Assembly (NCBI RefSeq): GCF_023821985.2
Contig: NZ_CP098805.1
Location: forward strand, 5,819,001-5,883,000
Direction: 5' to 3'
Origin: Dyadobacter chenhuakuii
GTDB taxonomy: Bacteria > Bacteroidota > Bacteroidia > Cytophagales > Spirosomataceae
Length of the DNA: 64,000 bases
Shown: one piece after another, positions 10,001 to 17,109 of the stretch
Layout of the letters: each line of letters starts with the position of its first letter
How positions within the stretch are numbered: the stretch's first letter is position 1
Program-made: the position numbers and the translations under genes
Notes under the pieces: model-generated
Databases searched by the model: none
Told to the model about the DNA's origin: nothing
Seen by the model: the letters and a program-made list of their open reading frames with translations, nothing else

Positions 10001-10080
10001 CCGGACTGCGCCAGCAATGCATGCGTCAAGCCCAATTGCAGGACCATCAGCAAAATTGATTCAAGTATTCTTCTCTTCAT
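7054..10080 (-). CDS. SusC/RagA-family TonB-dependent outer-membrane transporter
   Basis: This 1008-aa protein has a signal peptide (residues 1-24, ending LLAQ), a carboxypeptidase-like regulatory domain (about 27-105, with GKVTDDKGEGIPGASVTVKG), a TonB-box-like stretch EEVVVVGYGTQ, a plug domain (about 120-230, with the SusC signature PLYVIDGIQI and VLKDASASAIYGARAANGV) and a long beta-barrel ending in an aromatic residue. It imports oligosaccharides across the outer membrane using TonB energy, together with the SusD protein that follows. It is the first gene of the minus-strand run 10080-1. No perfect TAnnTTTG box was found upstream. The divergent LacI-type gene at 10430 is the obvious candidate regulator. 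Confidence 0.95.
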   Translation of the reverse strand: MKRRILESILLMVLQLGLTHALLAQSGMVTGKVTDDKGEGIPGASVTVKGTQQGTLTTVEGTYAIEAAANATLVFSFVGYLKEEIAINNRTSIDINLKTDTKALEEVVVVGYGTQRRVETTGSIASVKAEDLVQTPVANIAQGLQARVSGMQINQNSGAPGGNISVRIRGTNSINGSSEPLYVIDGIQISNGGGITDVSPLSTINPNDIESVEVLKDASASAIYGARAANGVVLITTKRGKSGKTNVTFDSYYGTQKVNKQLDVLNASEFAQLENEVFKNNYYPDPASLGEGVNWQNYIFRKAPIQNHQLSINGGNEKTQLALSLNYFDQQGTFIGSSFKRYSYRLNLDHRLSKKVKIGTSILGSYSINDGIQTGGENIGDGGAVLSSVLGAAIGAPPTLKPYREDGSIFPFGEQAGGQYREVVNPLNFAAMVMNRDIKRTLANLYAEVNFVKGLTYRASFNIDQRGELFNAYSPRSIVNKSDLNDNSGSGAKGNGNFLALLHESILTYNTNFGKNHSFKATAVFGTQLEQSNSNNLNATGFPNDATQNEALQLALTRTVSSSRSSQRLDSYLARINYGFKDKIFLDLTARVDGSSKFGANHKYGVFPAISAAYRLIEEPFIKDLNWLSDLKLRGSFGITGNAGGISPYQSLSTAASTGSDYLINHTYVTGINPTGIANPDLRWERSKQANLGIDVSLLNNRVSFIADVYHKKTDDLLYIKGLPLSAGYGSITGNFASLENKGLELAVNARILDGKLKWDVSANTTFNRNKVLNLDGGVTNERFVTTYTILSVGQPLGMFKTYVFDGVNQTGEAILPGYDGRLGGHKIKDVTGDNQITAADQVIVGNPNPKFIYGFSTNLAFKGFDLGVFISGSQGNDIYNASRLSFENPLGQRNLLKGVVDRWSPTNPSNQYVSGAQGGRLPISNYVVEDGSYMRCKNLTLGYTLPRFKGVQGIRVYVSANNLFTITDYSGYDPEVNTYAGSNTIIGVDNFVYPQSRSFLGGIQVTF

Positions 10081-10287
10081 ATACTAATTATTAGGGTTAA
10101 AGGCAATGTTGTTCAAATGGGAATAATGCAATTTAAAATGCAGTTGATATGTAGAAACGTTGATTATGGTTATTGAAAAACTTATTCACTCTGCGTTTTA
10201 ATTGGTCGTTTAACATAAATATAGATCCGACTGGAAGTGAAATCAAGCCATTCAGGACCCAAATAAATGTGGGAATTAAACTAAAAG

Positions 10288-10319
10288 TATCGGCAACGTT
10301 TGCGAAGACGTTGCCGATA
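10288..10319. promoter_or_regulatory. 12-bp inverted repeat, possible operator
   Basis: TATCGGCAACGT (10288-10299) and ACGTTGCCGATA (10308-10319) are perfect reverse complements separated by TTGCGAAG. The position between two divergent genes, 35 bases upstream of the regulator's -7 box, fits an operator, and the AACGTT core resembles LacI-family sites. No T-tract directly follows, so a terminator is less likely. Binding is inferred. Confidence 0.5.
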
Positions 10320-10353
10320 TATGGTTTTATGACTTTTTAATATAAGAATTTTA

Positions 10354-10361
10354 TATTTTTG
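10354..10361 (+). promoter_or_regulatory. Bacteroidota -7 box (TAnnTTTG) for the LacI-type regulator gene
   Basis: TATTTTTG matches TAnnTTTG exactly. No TTTG lies at the usual 19-21 base spacing. Transcription would start near 10370, giving a leader of about 60 bases. Confidence 0.45.
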
Positions 10362-10429
10362 TGAGTGGGATCAGTGTGCAGGGCAAGTTGTTGTTCAAAA
10401 GGTCGGATTATTAAAAAAGTGCAAGGTTT

Positions 10430-11626
10430 ATGATTAAATGTGTGAAGTGTGAACAGGTGGATAGCATTATGAAGGCAGGTTACGTCAGAGGCAAACAGCG
10501 CTATCTGTGCAAAACCTGTAACTACTATTTTACGCATTCGGAAAAGGACTTGTCTCTGCCTTCTGCTGTCAAGCGCAAGCGGCATCAGACCACGATCATC
10601 GACATTGCAAAATCGCTGGGGGTTTCCAACTCCACGGTTTCCCGCGCATTACACGGGCATGCAGACATTAATCCGGAAACCCGGCAGGCTGTGCTGGATA
10701 AGGCATTGCAGCTGGATTATCAGCCCAATCAGCTGGCCTATAACCTGGTGAAAAGCAAGACCAATACAATTGGAATGATCGTTCCGGAATTCCACAATCC
10801 GTTCTTCCCTAATGTGATCATAGGCGCCCATGAAGTGCTTACTAAGGCGGGTTATAACCTGACGATCATGCAAAGCAACGAATCATACCAGGTTGAAATA
10901 TCCAATACAAAAGCAATGCTCGCCAACCGCATTGATGGATTGCTGATATCGCTCACCCAGGAAACCAACAATTTTGAACATTTGGGTGTGTTCGAAAAGC
11001 GGGGCATTCCGCTCGTGCTTTTTAACCGGGTTTGTGAGCAGATCAACGTGCCCAAAGTGGTTGTGAATGATTTTGAAGCTTCTTTTCTGGCTGTGGAGCA
11101 TTTGATTATGAATGGTTATGAAAGGATCGCGCATTTGGGCGGGCCGCTTAATTTGCTGGTCAGCCAGGAGCGGTTAAGAGGTTATCGGGCCGCAATGGAA
11201 AAGCATGGCAAAATCATTGAAGACCATATGATCATCCAGGGCATGCTGACGCAGCAGAAGGCGAGGATTTACGGACAATATCTGCTCGATCTGGCCAATC
11301 GCCCGGATGCCATTTTCGCGGTGAATGACTCTGCGGCCATTGAAATTATGCTGATAGCAAAAGAAAAAGGGATCAGCATTCCCGATGAGCTCGGCGTGGT
11401 CGGTTTCAGCGACAACCCGGAATCCGCCTACATCGGCCCCGGCCTCACCACCATCCGCCAGCCCACGCACGAAATTGGCCGCACCACAGCAGACTGGATT
11501 TTGCAGCTTGTTGATGATGAGGATGTTATTCTTCCCGACAAGAAAATTTTGAAAACTGAGCTGATCGTAAGAGGCTCGTCGCGGCGGTGTGTTCGTGGCA
11601 ACACAAAAAAAGTGCGAATCCAATGA
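10430..11626 (+). CDS. LacI-family transcription regulator with N-terminal transposase-type zinc ribbon
   Basis: This is a 398-aa protein. Residues 54-75 (TTIIDIAKSLGVSNSTVSRA) are a standard LacI helix-turn-helix, followed by the hinge helix and a periplasmic-binding-protein-like ligand domain (about 110-385). The unusual part is residues 1-40: C4-x2-C7 and C27-x2-C30 frame GKQRYLCKTCNYYFT, the pattern of the IS1/InsA-type zinc ribbon. LacI proteins normally begin at the helix-turn-helix. The ATG at 10430 is supported by the -7 box at 10354-10361 and by the ribbon being in frame. It probably controls the divergent SusC run. The ligand is unknown, presumably a sugar from the glycan substrate. 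Confidence 0.92.
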   Translation: MIKCVKCEQVDSIMKAGYVRGKQRYLCKTCNYYFTHSEKDLSLPSAVKRKRHQTTIIDIAKSLGVSNSTVSRALHGHADINPETRQAVLDKALQLDYQPNQLAYNLVKSKTNTIGMIVPEFHNPFFPNVIIGAHEVLTKAGYNLTIMQSNESYQVEISNTKAMLANRIDGLLISLTQETNNFEHLGVFEKRGIPLVLFNRVCEQINVPKVVVNDFEASFLAVEHLIMNGYERIAHLGGPLNLLVSQERLRGYRAAMEKHGKIIEDHMIIQGMLTQQKARIYGQYLLDLANRPDAIFAVNDSAAIEIMLIAKEKGISIPDELGVVGFSDNPESAYIGPGLTTIRQPTHEIGRTTADWILQLVDDEDVILPDKKILKTELIVRGSSRRCVRGNTKKVRIQ

Positions 11627-11660
11627 GGCCGCACTTTATAATATGATTGTCTTGCAGGGA

Positions 11661-12626
11661 TTAACTGAACACTTCCCTGAATAATTTCAGGCTTTTGGGT
11701 ACGGCTGTGGCCGCGTCTTCTTTTCCTTCCATTTCCAAAGAGATATAACCTTTGAAATTGGCTTTGCGCAGAATGTCTGCAATGCGTTTATAGTCCAGAT
11801 CCAGGTCGTAATAATGCCCACCTCCGTAATAAGTTTTAGCCTGAACTATTGTTGCGTATGGTGCCAACCGCTCAAACTGCGGATAGGGATCCCCGACGAA
11901 ATTTCCCGTATCCACATTCATACCCATGGCAGGCGATGAAGCAAGTGGCTTGTAAATTTCGAGCAGATAATCAATGTTGGAAGATAAGCCCCAGTGGTTT
12001 TCGATAGCGAGCACTACACCAGCCTTTTCGGCAGCAACGAGACATTCGCCCATCGCATCGATGCACCATTTAATGGCGTCCTGGTCAGTGTAACCTTCAA
12101 TCGGTGGTTCTTTGCCGTCTTTATAATAATTGGCGTCCCGCTTTGCAGTCCGCCAGCTGCCTGTGTTCATCCGGATGGCCGGGATTCCCATTTGAACAGC
12201 CATATCGATACATCTGAGCGTATGCTCGATGTCTTTTTTACGGTCTTCGGCCTTGGGCTGCACAAAACTCTGATGAATAGAAAGCAGCGGAAGCGATAAG
12301 CCATTATCGAAAGCAAGTCTTTTCAACTTGTTCATATAAGGAACCGTTTCGTTTTCCATCTGGCGATGCAGAATCTCAACGCCGTCAAATCCCAGCTTCG
12401 CCGCGTCTTCAATCACTTTTTCAACCGGATATTTCTCTTTTCCGAAATGCCAGTAAGAATAGGTTGAAACGGCAATCGGTATTCGTCTTGCTGGCAAAGC
12501 TGCGGGTAATGTTGTGACAGCGTTTACGGGCTTACCCGCCACAGCCGCGACGCCTGCCAGTGCGGCAGTCTTCAACCAGGTCCGTCGTGATTCGCCGTCA
12601 CCTTTCGTATTCAAATCAAGAGACAT
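11661..12626 (-). CDS. Tat-exported sugar phosphate isomerase/epimerase-like TIM-barrel protein
   Basis: This 321-aa protein has a twin-arginine signal ([19 protein letters not shown], residues 13-31) and the AP-endonuclease-2-like TIM barrel of the sugar isomerase/epimerase family. Visible motifs are [10 protein letters not shown] near the first strands, [18 protein letters not shown] (metal-ligand Glu), MNVDTGNF and YISLEMEG (second Glu). Members isomerise sugars or act on inositol-type substrates with a divalent metal; the exact substrate is unknown. It faces the regulator gene end to end and precedes nothing else on its strand for about 1.5 kb, so it may be transcribed with the GH29 gene upstream (141-base gap). 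Confidence 0.88.
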   Translation of the reverse strand: MSLDLNTKGDGESRRTWLKTAALAGVAAVAGKPVNAVTTLPAALPARRIPIAVSTYSYWHFGKEKYPVEKVIEDAAKLGFDGVEILHRQMENETVPYMNKLKRLAFDNGLSLPLLSIHQSFVQPKAEDRKKDIEHTLRCIDMAVQMGIPAIRMNTGSWRTAKRDANYYKDGKEPPIEGYTDQDAIKWCIDAMGECLVAAEKAGVVLAIENHWGLSSNIDYLLEIYKPLASSPAMGMNVDTGNFVGDPYPQFERLAPYATIVQAKTYYGGGHYYDLDLDYKRIADILRKANFKGYISLEMEGKEDAATAVPKSLKLFREVFS

Positions 12627-12767
12627 GGTGTAAAGATTTAGGAATAGATTTATATAACTAAAATTTGAAAAATTTGTGACAAAGCAAGTTAAATAATCAA
12701 CCTGCTTTGTCCAAATCGGTCAGGGGTTTTGTTATAACATTGGCTGAGAAATGTTTCTCAGATAGAT

Positions 12768-14231
12768 CTATTCCGAATCTTTATAAAGCCCGAATTCGCT
12801 AACCGCAATGCTGACAGGCGATTTGGTAATGCGAAGTCTGACTTTTTGTGTAGTAACAGGCGTAGCAAGTTTCACAATCCTTTTGGCGCCAACACTCGTT
12901 CCTTTATGAATTTCCTTCCATGCGTTGCCTTCCCAGCTATCTACCGCAAATTCTTCTATGCGCTGTCCTAGCTTGATAAATTCCTGTAACGTAATAATAT
13001 CGAACGTGATGGGCTGGCTCAGGTCAATGACAACCTCGGGAGTTTTGAAATCATCGTCGGTTGCCCAGTATGTATCCTGTTTTCCGTCCAGAATGTTTTT
13101 GGCGCTGTAAATAGAGTTGTAACCCCGCACATTCACAGCTTTGGAGCCTGCTCTTGCGATCAGGTTCGTTGCAAATGTCTCTTTTACATGATTACCAAAG
13201 GATTTTAATGCTGCAACATCATCCTCGTGCAATTGTCCCCGCGTATCCGGAGCAAGGCCAAGATCCAGCGCCGCACCGCGACCCACACTTTTTAGATAGA
13301 GATCAAATAACTTTTCGGGTGTTTTTGGCTTTTCTGTCGGATGATAAAACCATCCTTTGCGTAACGGAACATCACATTCAGCCGGGATCCAAAATTTACC
13401 ATTTCTCGTTCCGCCTGGGTTTTCGGTGGCATTTGCCTGTCCCGGAACTGCAACATTCTGGCCTTCCGAAGGCTTCGGGGTAAGCGTTGCCCAGGAAGTT
13501 TCGTTTACACTGCCGTCCTCATTTCCAGCCCAGCGAACGTCCCAGCCGATATCGCTGAATATGTTCGCGGTTGGTTGTAGTTTACGTGTCAGGTTGGTCC
13601 ATGTGGAATCCCACTGATAGTAAGTAGTGTTATCGATCGCCCGTTTCTCCCGTGCGCCGCCATAATAACCGTCGCCGCCGTTAGCGCCATCGTGCCACGA
13701 CATAAACAGTTCACCATAATTGGTGTAAAGTTCACGAAGCTGCTCTCTGTAGATGGCAATGTATTCGGGCGTGCCATATTTTGCATTGTTCCGGTCCCAC
13801 GGAGAGCAGTAAACGCCGAATTTAAGCCCATGCTTTCTTGCCGCGTCAGCGACCTCTTTAACCATATCGCCTTTGCCGCCGCGGAACGGGCTCTTAGTAA
13901 TGTTGTAGTCTGTGGTTTTGGTAGGCCACAATGCAAAGCCGTCGTGGTGCTTGGCCACCAGCACTATTCCTCTTAGTCCTCCTGCTTTTGCAGCAAGTAT
14001 GATTTGCTCGGCGTTAAAATCAGAAGGGTTGAATGCTTTCGGATCTGCATCGCCGAAGCCCCATTCCTTGTTTTCAAATGTTGTGGGAGTAAAGTGGATG
14101 AGGCCGTAAACTTCGGTTTCATGCCATGCAACCTGCCTCGGGGCTGGTAATGCGCCGTAAGGTTTCGGAGGAGTTTGCGCAAACGAATTTAATGCCGTTA
14201 ACAGGAAAAGTGTGGCTAAGGGTTTTATCAT
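12768..14231 (-). CDS. Alpha-L-fucosidase, GH29, with C-terminal F5/8-type carbohydrate-binding domain
   Basis: This 487-aa protein has a signal peptide (residues 1-19, ending SFAQ). The GH29 catalytic barrel spans about 25-340 with the family motifs VAKHHDGFALWPT (92-104), FGVYCSPWDRN (138-148) and FMSWHDGANG. The Asp at 181 is in the position of the catalytic nucleophile. The acid/base Glu varies in this family and I do not assign it. Residues about 345-487 look like a discoidin/F5-8C beta-sandwich (GYNSIYSAKNILDGKQDTYW, ending with EFGLYKD). It removes alpha-L-fucose from glycans in the periplasm or outside the cell, which fits the neighbouring Sus-type uptake genes and the glycosylasparaginase. 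Confidence 0.93.
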   Translation of the reverse strand: MIKPLATLFLLTALNSFAQTPPKPYGALPAPRQVAWHETEVYGLIHFTPTTFENKEWGFGDADPKAFNPSDFNAEQIILAAKAGGLRGIVLVAKHHDGFALWPTKTTDYNITKSPFRGGKGDMVKEVADAARKHGLKFGVYCSPWDRNNAKYGTPEYIAIYREQLRELYTNYGELFMSWHDGANGGDGYYGGAREKRAIDNTTYYQWDSTWTNLTRKLQPTANIFSDIGWDVRWAGNEDGSVNETSWATLTPKPSEGQNVAVPGQANATENPGGTRNGKFWIPAECDVPLRKGWFYHPTEKPKTPEKLFDLYLKSVGRGAALDLGLAPDTRGQLHEDDVAALKSFGNHVKETFATNLIARAGSKAVNVRGYNSIYSAKNILDGKQDTYWATDDDFKTPEVVIDLSQPITFDIITLQEFIKLGQRIEEFAVDSWEGNAWKEIHKGTSVGAKRIVKLATPVTTQKVRLRITKSPVSIAVSEFGLYKDSE

Positions 14232-14400
14232 TTTTTGTATTAAAATTAAATAGAAAACGTCCGGTGAATTCTAAAAGTGAAGATCGGTTTTTTTGAAACA
14301 GATCACTAATTTTTGTTGAGTATGTGAATGAAAATTGCGTTTCATAACCAAGGCTCGTCACATGATACAAGAACATAACATAAATCTTAATTTAAATTTA

Positions 14401-14408
14401 TATATTTG
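14401..14408 (+). promoter_or_regulatory. Bacteroidota -7 box for the toxin-antitoxin pair
   Basis: TATATTTG matches TAnnTTTG and sits 33 bases before the antitoxin ATG at 14442. No -33 TTTG at the standard spacing was found. Confidence 0.45.
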
Positions 14409-14441
14409 AAATAGTATCAACGTTCATCTTGAATTTTTTAA

Positions 14442-14729
14442 ATGTTAAGTATAGTCGAATCTTATATGGAGCTTAAAAAGAATATGGGCGCATTGATCAA
14501 TAAATCAGGCTATAAAAATGCGTTTCTGGCGGAACAGATCGGTATTCCTGCGCCTACCTTTAGTGTCAAGAAGCAGCGCGGAAACTGGACGGAGAACGAG
14601 ATGAAGCAGATTTTGACCATTATACAAAATAAAAAACTTGAAGATTACTTTTTCCTTGAACTCATGAGGTCCGAAGCCGACGAGCCACGCCATCCTGTTG
14701 CGGATCTGAAGAAGGAAATGGGATGGTAG
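14442..14729 (+). CDS. Antitoxin-like helix-turn-helix protein
   Basis: This is a 95-aa protein. Residues about 22-60 (YKNAFLAEQIGIPAPTFSVK) look like a small XRE-type helix-turn-helix, and the C-terminus is charged (PRHPVADLKKEMGW), as expected of an antitoxin that wraps its toxin. The gene overlaps the toxin gene by 7 bases, the usual antitoxin-first order. The start at 14442 follows a -7 box at a sensible distance; an internal ATG at 14466 is an alternative. It probably neutralises the toxin and represses the pair's own promoter. It is unrelated to the surrounding glycan genes. Confidence 0.8.
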   Translation: MLSIVESYMELKKNMGALINKSGYKNAFLAEQIGIPAPTFSVKKQRGNWTENEMKQILTIIQNKKLEDYFFLELMRSEADEPRHPVADLKKEMGW

Positions 14730-15007
14730 TTCAATACGTTAAAAGGTTTTCAAAAGATTTAAAAAATACACCGAAGGACATTCAAAGGAAGGTTTTTGAT
14801 ATTATCGCAGTATTGGAATCAGCACATAATCTTGAAAGCTCAGGTTTAGATTACAAGCGAATTGAGGGACAGAAAAGGGGCGAAAACTACTTTCGGATCA
14901 GGATAGGGGATTGGCGGATCGGGATTGAATGTATTCATCCCGATATCACTTTGTTACGTATCCTTAGTCGTGGTGATATGTACAAATCCTTCCCGCCCAA
15001 GCTCTAA
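14723..15007 (+). CDS. RelE/ParE-superfamily toxin
   Basis: This 94-aa protein shows RelE/ParE features: an N-terminal strand then VKRFSKDLKNTPKDIQRKV, the central motif YKRIEGQKRGENYFRIRIGDWRIG with clustered basic residues, and a C-terminal ILSRGDMYKSF tail. The family either cuts mRNA on the ribosome (RelE) or blocks gyrase (ParE). The FRIRIGDWRIGIE pattern leans to the RelE side, but this is not certain. It starts inside the antitoxin gene (7-base overlap), so translation is probably coupled. It ends 15 bases before the convergent glycosylasparaginase stop. Confidence 0.85.
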   Translation: MVVQYVKRFSKDLKNTPKDIQRKVFDIIAVLESAHNLESSGLDYKRIEGQKRGENYFRIRIGDWRIGIECIHPDITLLRILSRGDMYKSFPPKL

Positions 15008-15022
15008 CTGATTCCAGGCAGC

Positions 15023-16057
15023 TCATGAAAAATAACTCTTAGCATTGATAACGACTCCTTTTCCGCCTTTTTCTGTAACCGTATAGTTGAAACCTTTTTG
15101 TACGGAATAAGCGCCTACTTCACCTTGCTTGTTGATGGCCAGAAAGCCAACCTGGAAAGTTTTTGCACGCTCGGGATTGGGCTTCACGATGCGTTCGATG
15201 GCTTTTTTGCAGGCTTCTTCCGGTGAAAGGCCGGAGCGCATGAACTCTACAACGAGGTGTGTTCCACATACGCGGATCACCTCTTCGCCCTGCCCGGACG
15301 ATGTGGCAGCGCCTATTTCATTGTCTACAAAAAGTCCGGCGCCGATAATAGGGGAGTCGCCAACCCTTCCGCGCATCTTGAAACCCATTCCGCTGGTTGT
15401 GCACATGCCCGACAGGTCGCCGTTGTTATCCAGGGCTAATGTGCCCATTGTATCATGGTTAAAAGAGCCGTCTTCGAGGCGGGGAGGGGCAAATGGGCCG
15501 TGGCCTTTCTGGCCTTTTAATTGCTGATGTTCAATGTTGATAACGGGCTTATATTCAGCTTTCTTCAACCATTCCTTATAAGATTTTTCGGCATCAGGCG
15601 AAAGCTTTGCCGGTTCCAGTTTAAAACCATTCGCCACGGCAAACTGCTGCGCGCCGACGCCAGCCAAAAACACGTGAGGCGTAGTTTCCATCAATTTTCT
15701 GGCTACGGAAATGGGGTGTTTTATTCTTTCAAGGAAAGCAACAGACCCGCAATTTGCTTTCTCATCCATGATGCATGCGTCCAGCGTCACAAACCCGTCC
15801 CGGTCCGGATTTCCGCCTAAGCCTACGCAGCAGTTGACTTCATTCTCCATCGCGATGGCGGCTTGTTCCACTGCGTCTAATGCTTTTCCACCTTTTTCCA
15901 GCACAGGCCACGCTGCGGCATTGGAAATCTGACCGCTATCCCAGGTGGAAATCACAATCGGTTTTCTTACTACACTTTTTGCAAACAGTTTCTGAACACT
16001 CGTAAGCGGCAAAGCCAGGGCAGAAAGTCGGAGAAACGAACGGCGAGAAGGGGTCAT
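15023..16057 (-). CDS. N4-(beta-N-acetylglucosaminyl)-L-asparaginase (glycosylasparaginase), Tat-exported
   Basis: This 344-aa N-terminal-nucleophile hydrolase carries a twin-arginine signal (SRRSFLRLSALALPL, residues 4-18). The self-cleavage and nucleophile site H201-D202-T203-M-G is the family hallmark; Thr203 becomes the new N-terminus of the beta subunit after autoprocessing. Other conserved parts are CVGLGGNPDRDGFVTLDA (77-94), GMGFKMRGRVGDSPIIGAG and SSGQGEEVIRVCGTH. It cuts the bond between GlcNAc and asparagine in N-glycopeptides. Next to a fucosidase and a Sus pair this suggests N-linked glycans or glycopeptides as food, which is inference. Confidence 0.93.
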   Translation of the reverse strand: MTPSRRSFLRLSALALPLTSVQKLFAKSVVRKPIVISTWDSGQISNAAAWPVLEKGGKALDAVEQAAIAMENEVNCCVGLGGNPDRDGFVTLDACIMDEKANCGSVAFLERIKHPISVARKLMETTPHVFLAGVGAQQFAVANGFKLEPAKLSPDAEKSYKEWLKKAEYKPVINIEHQQLKGQKGHGPFAPPRLEDGSFNHDTMGTLALDNNGDLSGMCTTSGMGFKMRGRVGDSPIIGAGLFVDNEIGAATSSGQGEEVIRVCGTHLVVEFMRSGLSPEEACKKAIERIVKPNPERAKTFQVGFLAINKQGEVGAYSVQKGFNYTVTEKGGKGVVINAKSYFS

Positions 16058-16194
16058 CAGGATGTATTTTTAAAATTTTTTCAAATATACATTCCTATGC
16101 TTCATCCGGCAATGAAAGTAACATTATTTTGCAAAACTGGCGAATGCTGATATGTAATTTGCTGAATGTGAATTCAGGCCTACTTTATATATAA

Positions 16195-16230
16195 AACGCC
16201 CGAAAAGCTGTGTGCTTCCGGGCGGGCGTT
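16195..16230 (-). terminator. Hairpin terminator downstream of the SDR gene
   Basis: AACGCCCG (16195-16202) and CGGGCGTT (16223-16230) form an 8-bp GC-rich stem. On the minus strand the stem is followed by TTTATATATAAAG. It lies 20 bases past the stop of the minus-strand SDR gene. Confidence 0.6.
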
Positions 16231-16249
16231 ATACTTGATAATCAGATTG

Positions 16250-16972
16250 CTACTTAGGTGGCATAGCAGGTCTTACTTCCACTTTGCTAGGCAATGTTCT
16301 GGCTGGCATTTTGATCAGATCGGAGACGATTTGTCCGATATCTTCCGGCTGGATTTTCCATGCATCTTTTTCGGACGGTTTATGGTCTCCGAATTCGGTT
16401 GCAACGGAGCCTGGCATTATCGTAGTTACTTTGACACCTGCATCTCTCACGTCCATCATCATGGCCTGCGAGAACCCTACCAGTCCGAACTTGCTGGCAT
16501 TATATGCGCTTCCGCCTGCGAAAAAGTTGGTGCCGGCCAGGCTGGCAATGTTGATAAAGTAACCTTTTGTCTCTGTCAGCGCTGCCAGTGATGCTTTTGC
16601 ACTGAAAAATACGCCGGTCAGGTTAATGTCGATAGTTTCCTGCCATTGATCGGCAGTAAGGTCTTTTAAAGGGGCGAAATGTCCTACGCCGGCATTGGCT
16701 ATCAGATAATTAAGCTGTCCCCATTTTGATATAACGGTTTCCACCGCTTTTTGCTGGGATTCCAGACTTCTGACATCGGACTCGATGCCGATTGCGAACC
16801 CGTCATTTATCTTGTTCAATGAAGCGGCCGCTTTATCAGCGCTTTCTTTTGAACGGCTGGTGACCGCTACCCGGATCCCTTCTTTAATGAGCACTTCTGC
16901 AATGCCGTAACCTATTCCCTTTGAGCCGCCTGTTATCAGCGCTGTCTTGATTGATTCTGCCATTACTTTCAA
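16250..16972 (-). CDS. Short-chain dehydrogenase/reductase
   Basis: This is a 240-aa classical SDR. The NAD(P)-binding motif TGGSKGIGYG is at residues 14-23, NAGVG is present, the catalytic serine lies in INIASLAGTN, and the catalytic SAYNASKFGL (Tyr and Lys) follows. The C-terminal part RTLPSKVEVRPAMPPK is typical of FabG-like reductases of unknown substrate. The basic residues (SRSKESAD) after the second strand suggest NADPH. A second ATG three codons in (16963) is an equally good start. It is divergent from fabG, and a hairpin terminator follows it. It could be a 3-ketoacyl or sugar-alcohol dehydrogenase; the substrate cannot be read from sequence. Confidence 0.92.
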   Translation of the reverse strand: MKVMAESIKTALITGGSKGIGYGIAEVLIKEGIRVAVTSRSKESADKAAASLNKINDGFAIGIESDVRSLESQQKAVETVISKWGQLNYLIANAGVGHFAPLKDLTADQWQETIDINLTGVFFSAKASLAALTETKGYFINIASLAGTNFFAGGSAYNASKFGLVGFSQAMMMDVRDAGVKVTTIMPGSVATEFGDHKPSEKDAWKIQPEDIGQIVSDLIKMPARTLPSKVEVRPAMPPK

Positions 16973-17042
16973 TTTAAATAAACAAAAACTAAATGTAGTG
17001 GGTTAACAGCGTCACAAGTCAGAAGGTTTCTGTAGTTTCTTT

Positions 17043-17073
17043 TTTGGCAGTGCCTGTTAAAACCCTATTTTTG
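17043..17073 (+). promoter_or_regulatory. Full Bacteroidota promoter for fabG
   Basis: TTTG at 17043-17046, 19 bases, then TATTTTTG at 17066-17073 match the TTTG-N19-TAnnTTTG consensus in both boxes and spacing. Transcription would start near 17080, which excludes an upstream in-frame ATG at 17044 and supports the start at 17110. Confidence 0.75.
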
Positions 17074-17109
17074 TCGACCAAAATCATTTTGACAGAATTA
17101 TTCCCATTT

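Larger units (their letters stand above)
10081..10429. other. Intergenic region between divergent SusC and LacI-type genes
   Basis: This 349-base spacer holds the 5' regions of both divergent genes. It contains a 12-bp perfect inverted repeat (10288-10319) and a -7 box for the rightward gene (10354-10361), listed separately. The half nearest SusC (10081-10280) is AT-rich with no other feature I can support. Confidence 0.6.

Noticed and set aside
17044-17109. Upstream ATG extension of fabG
   Set aside because: It lies inside the promoter, upstream of the expected transcript start.
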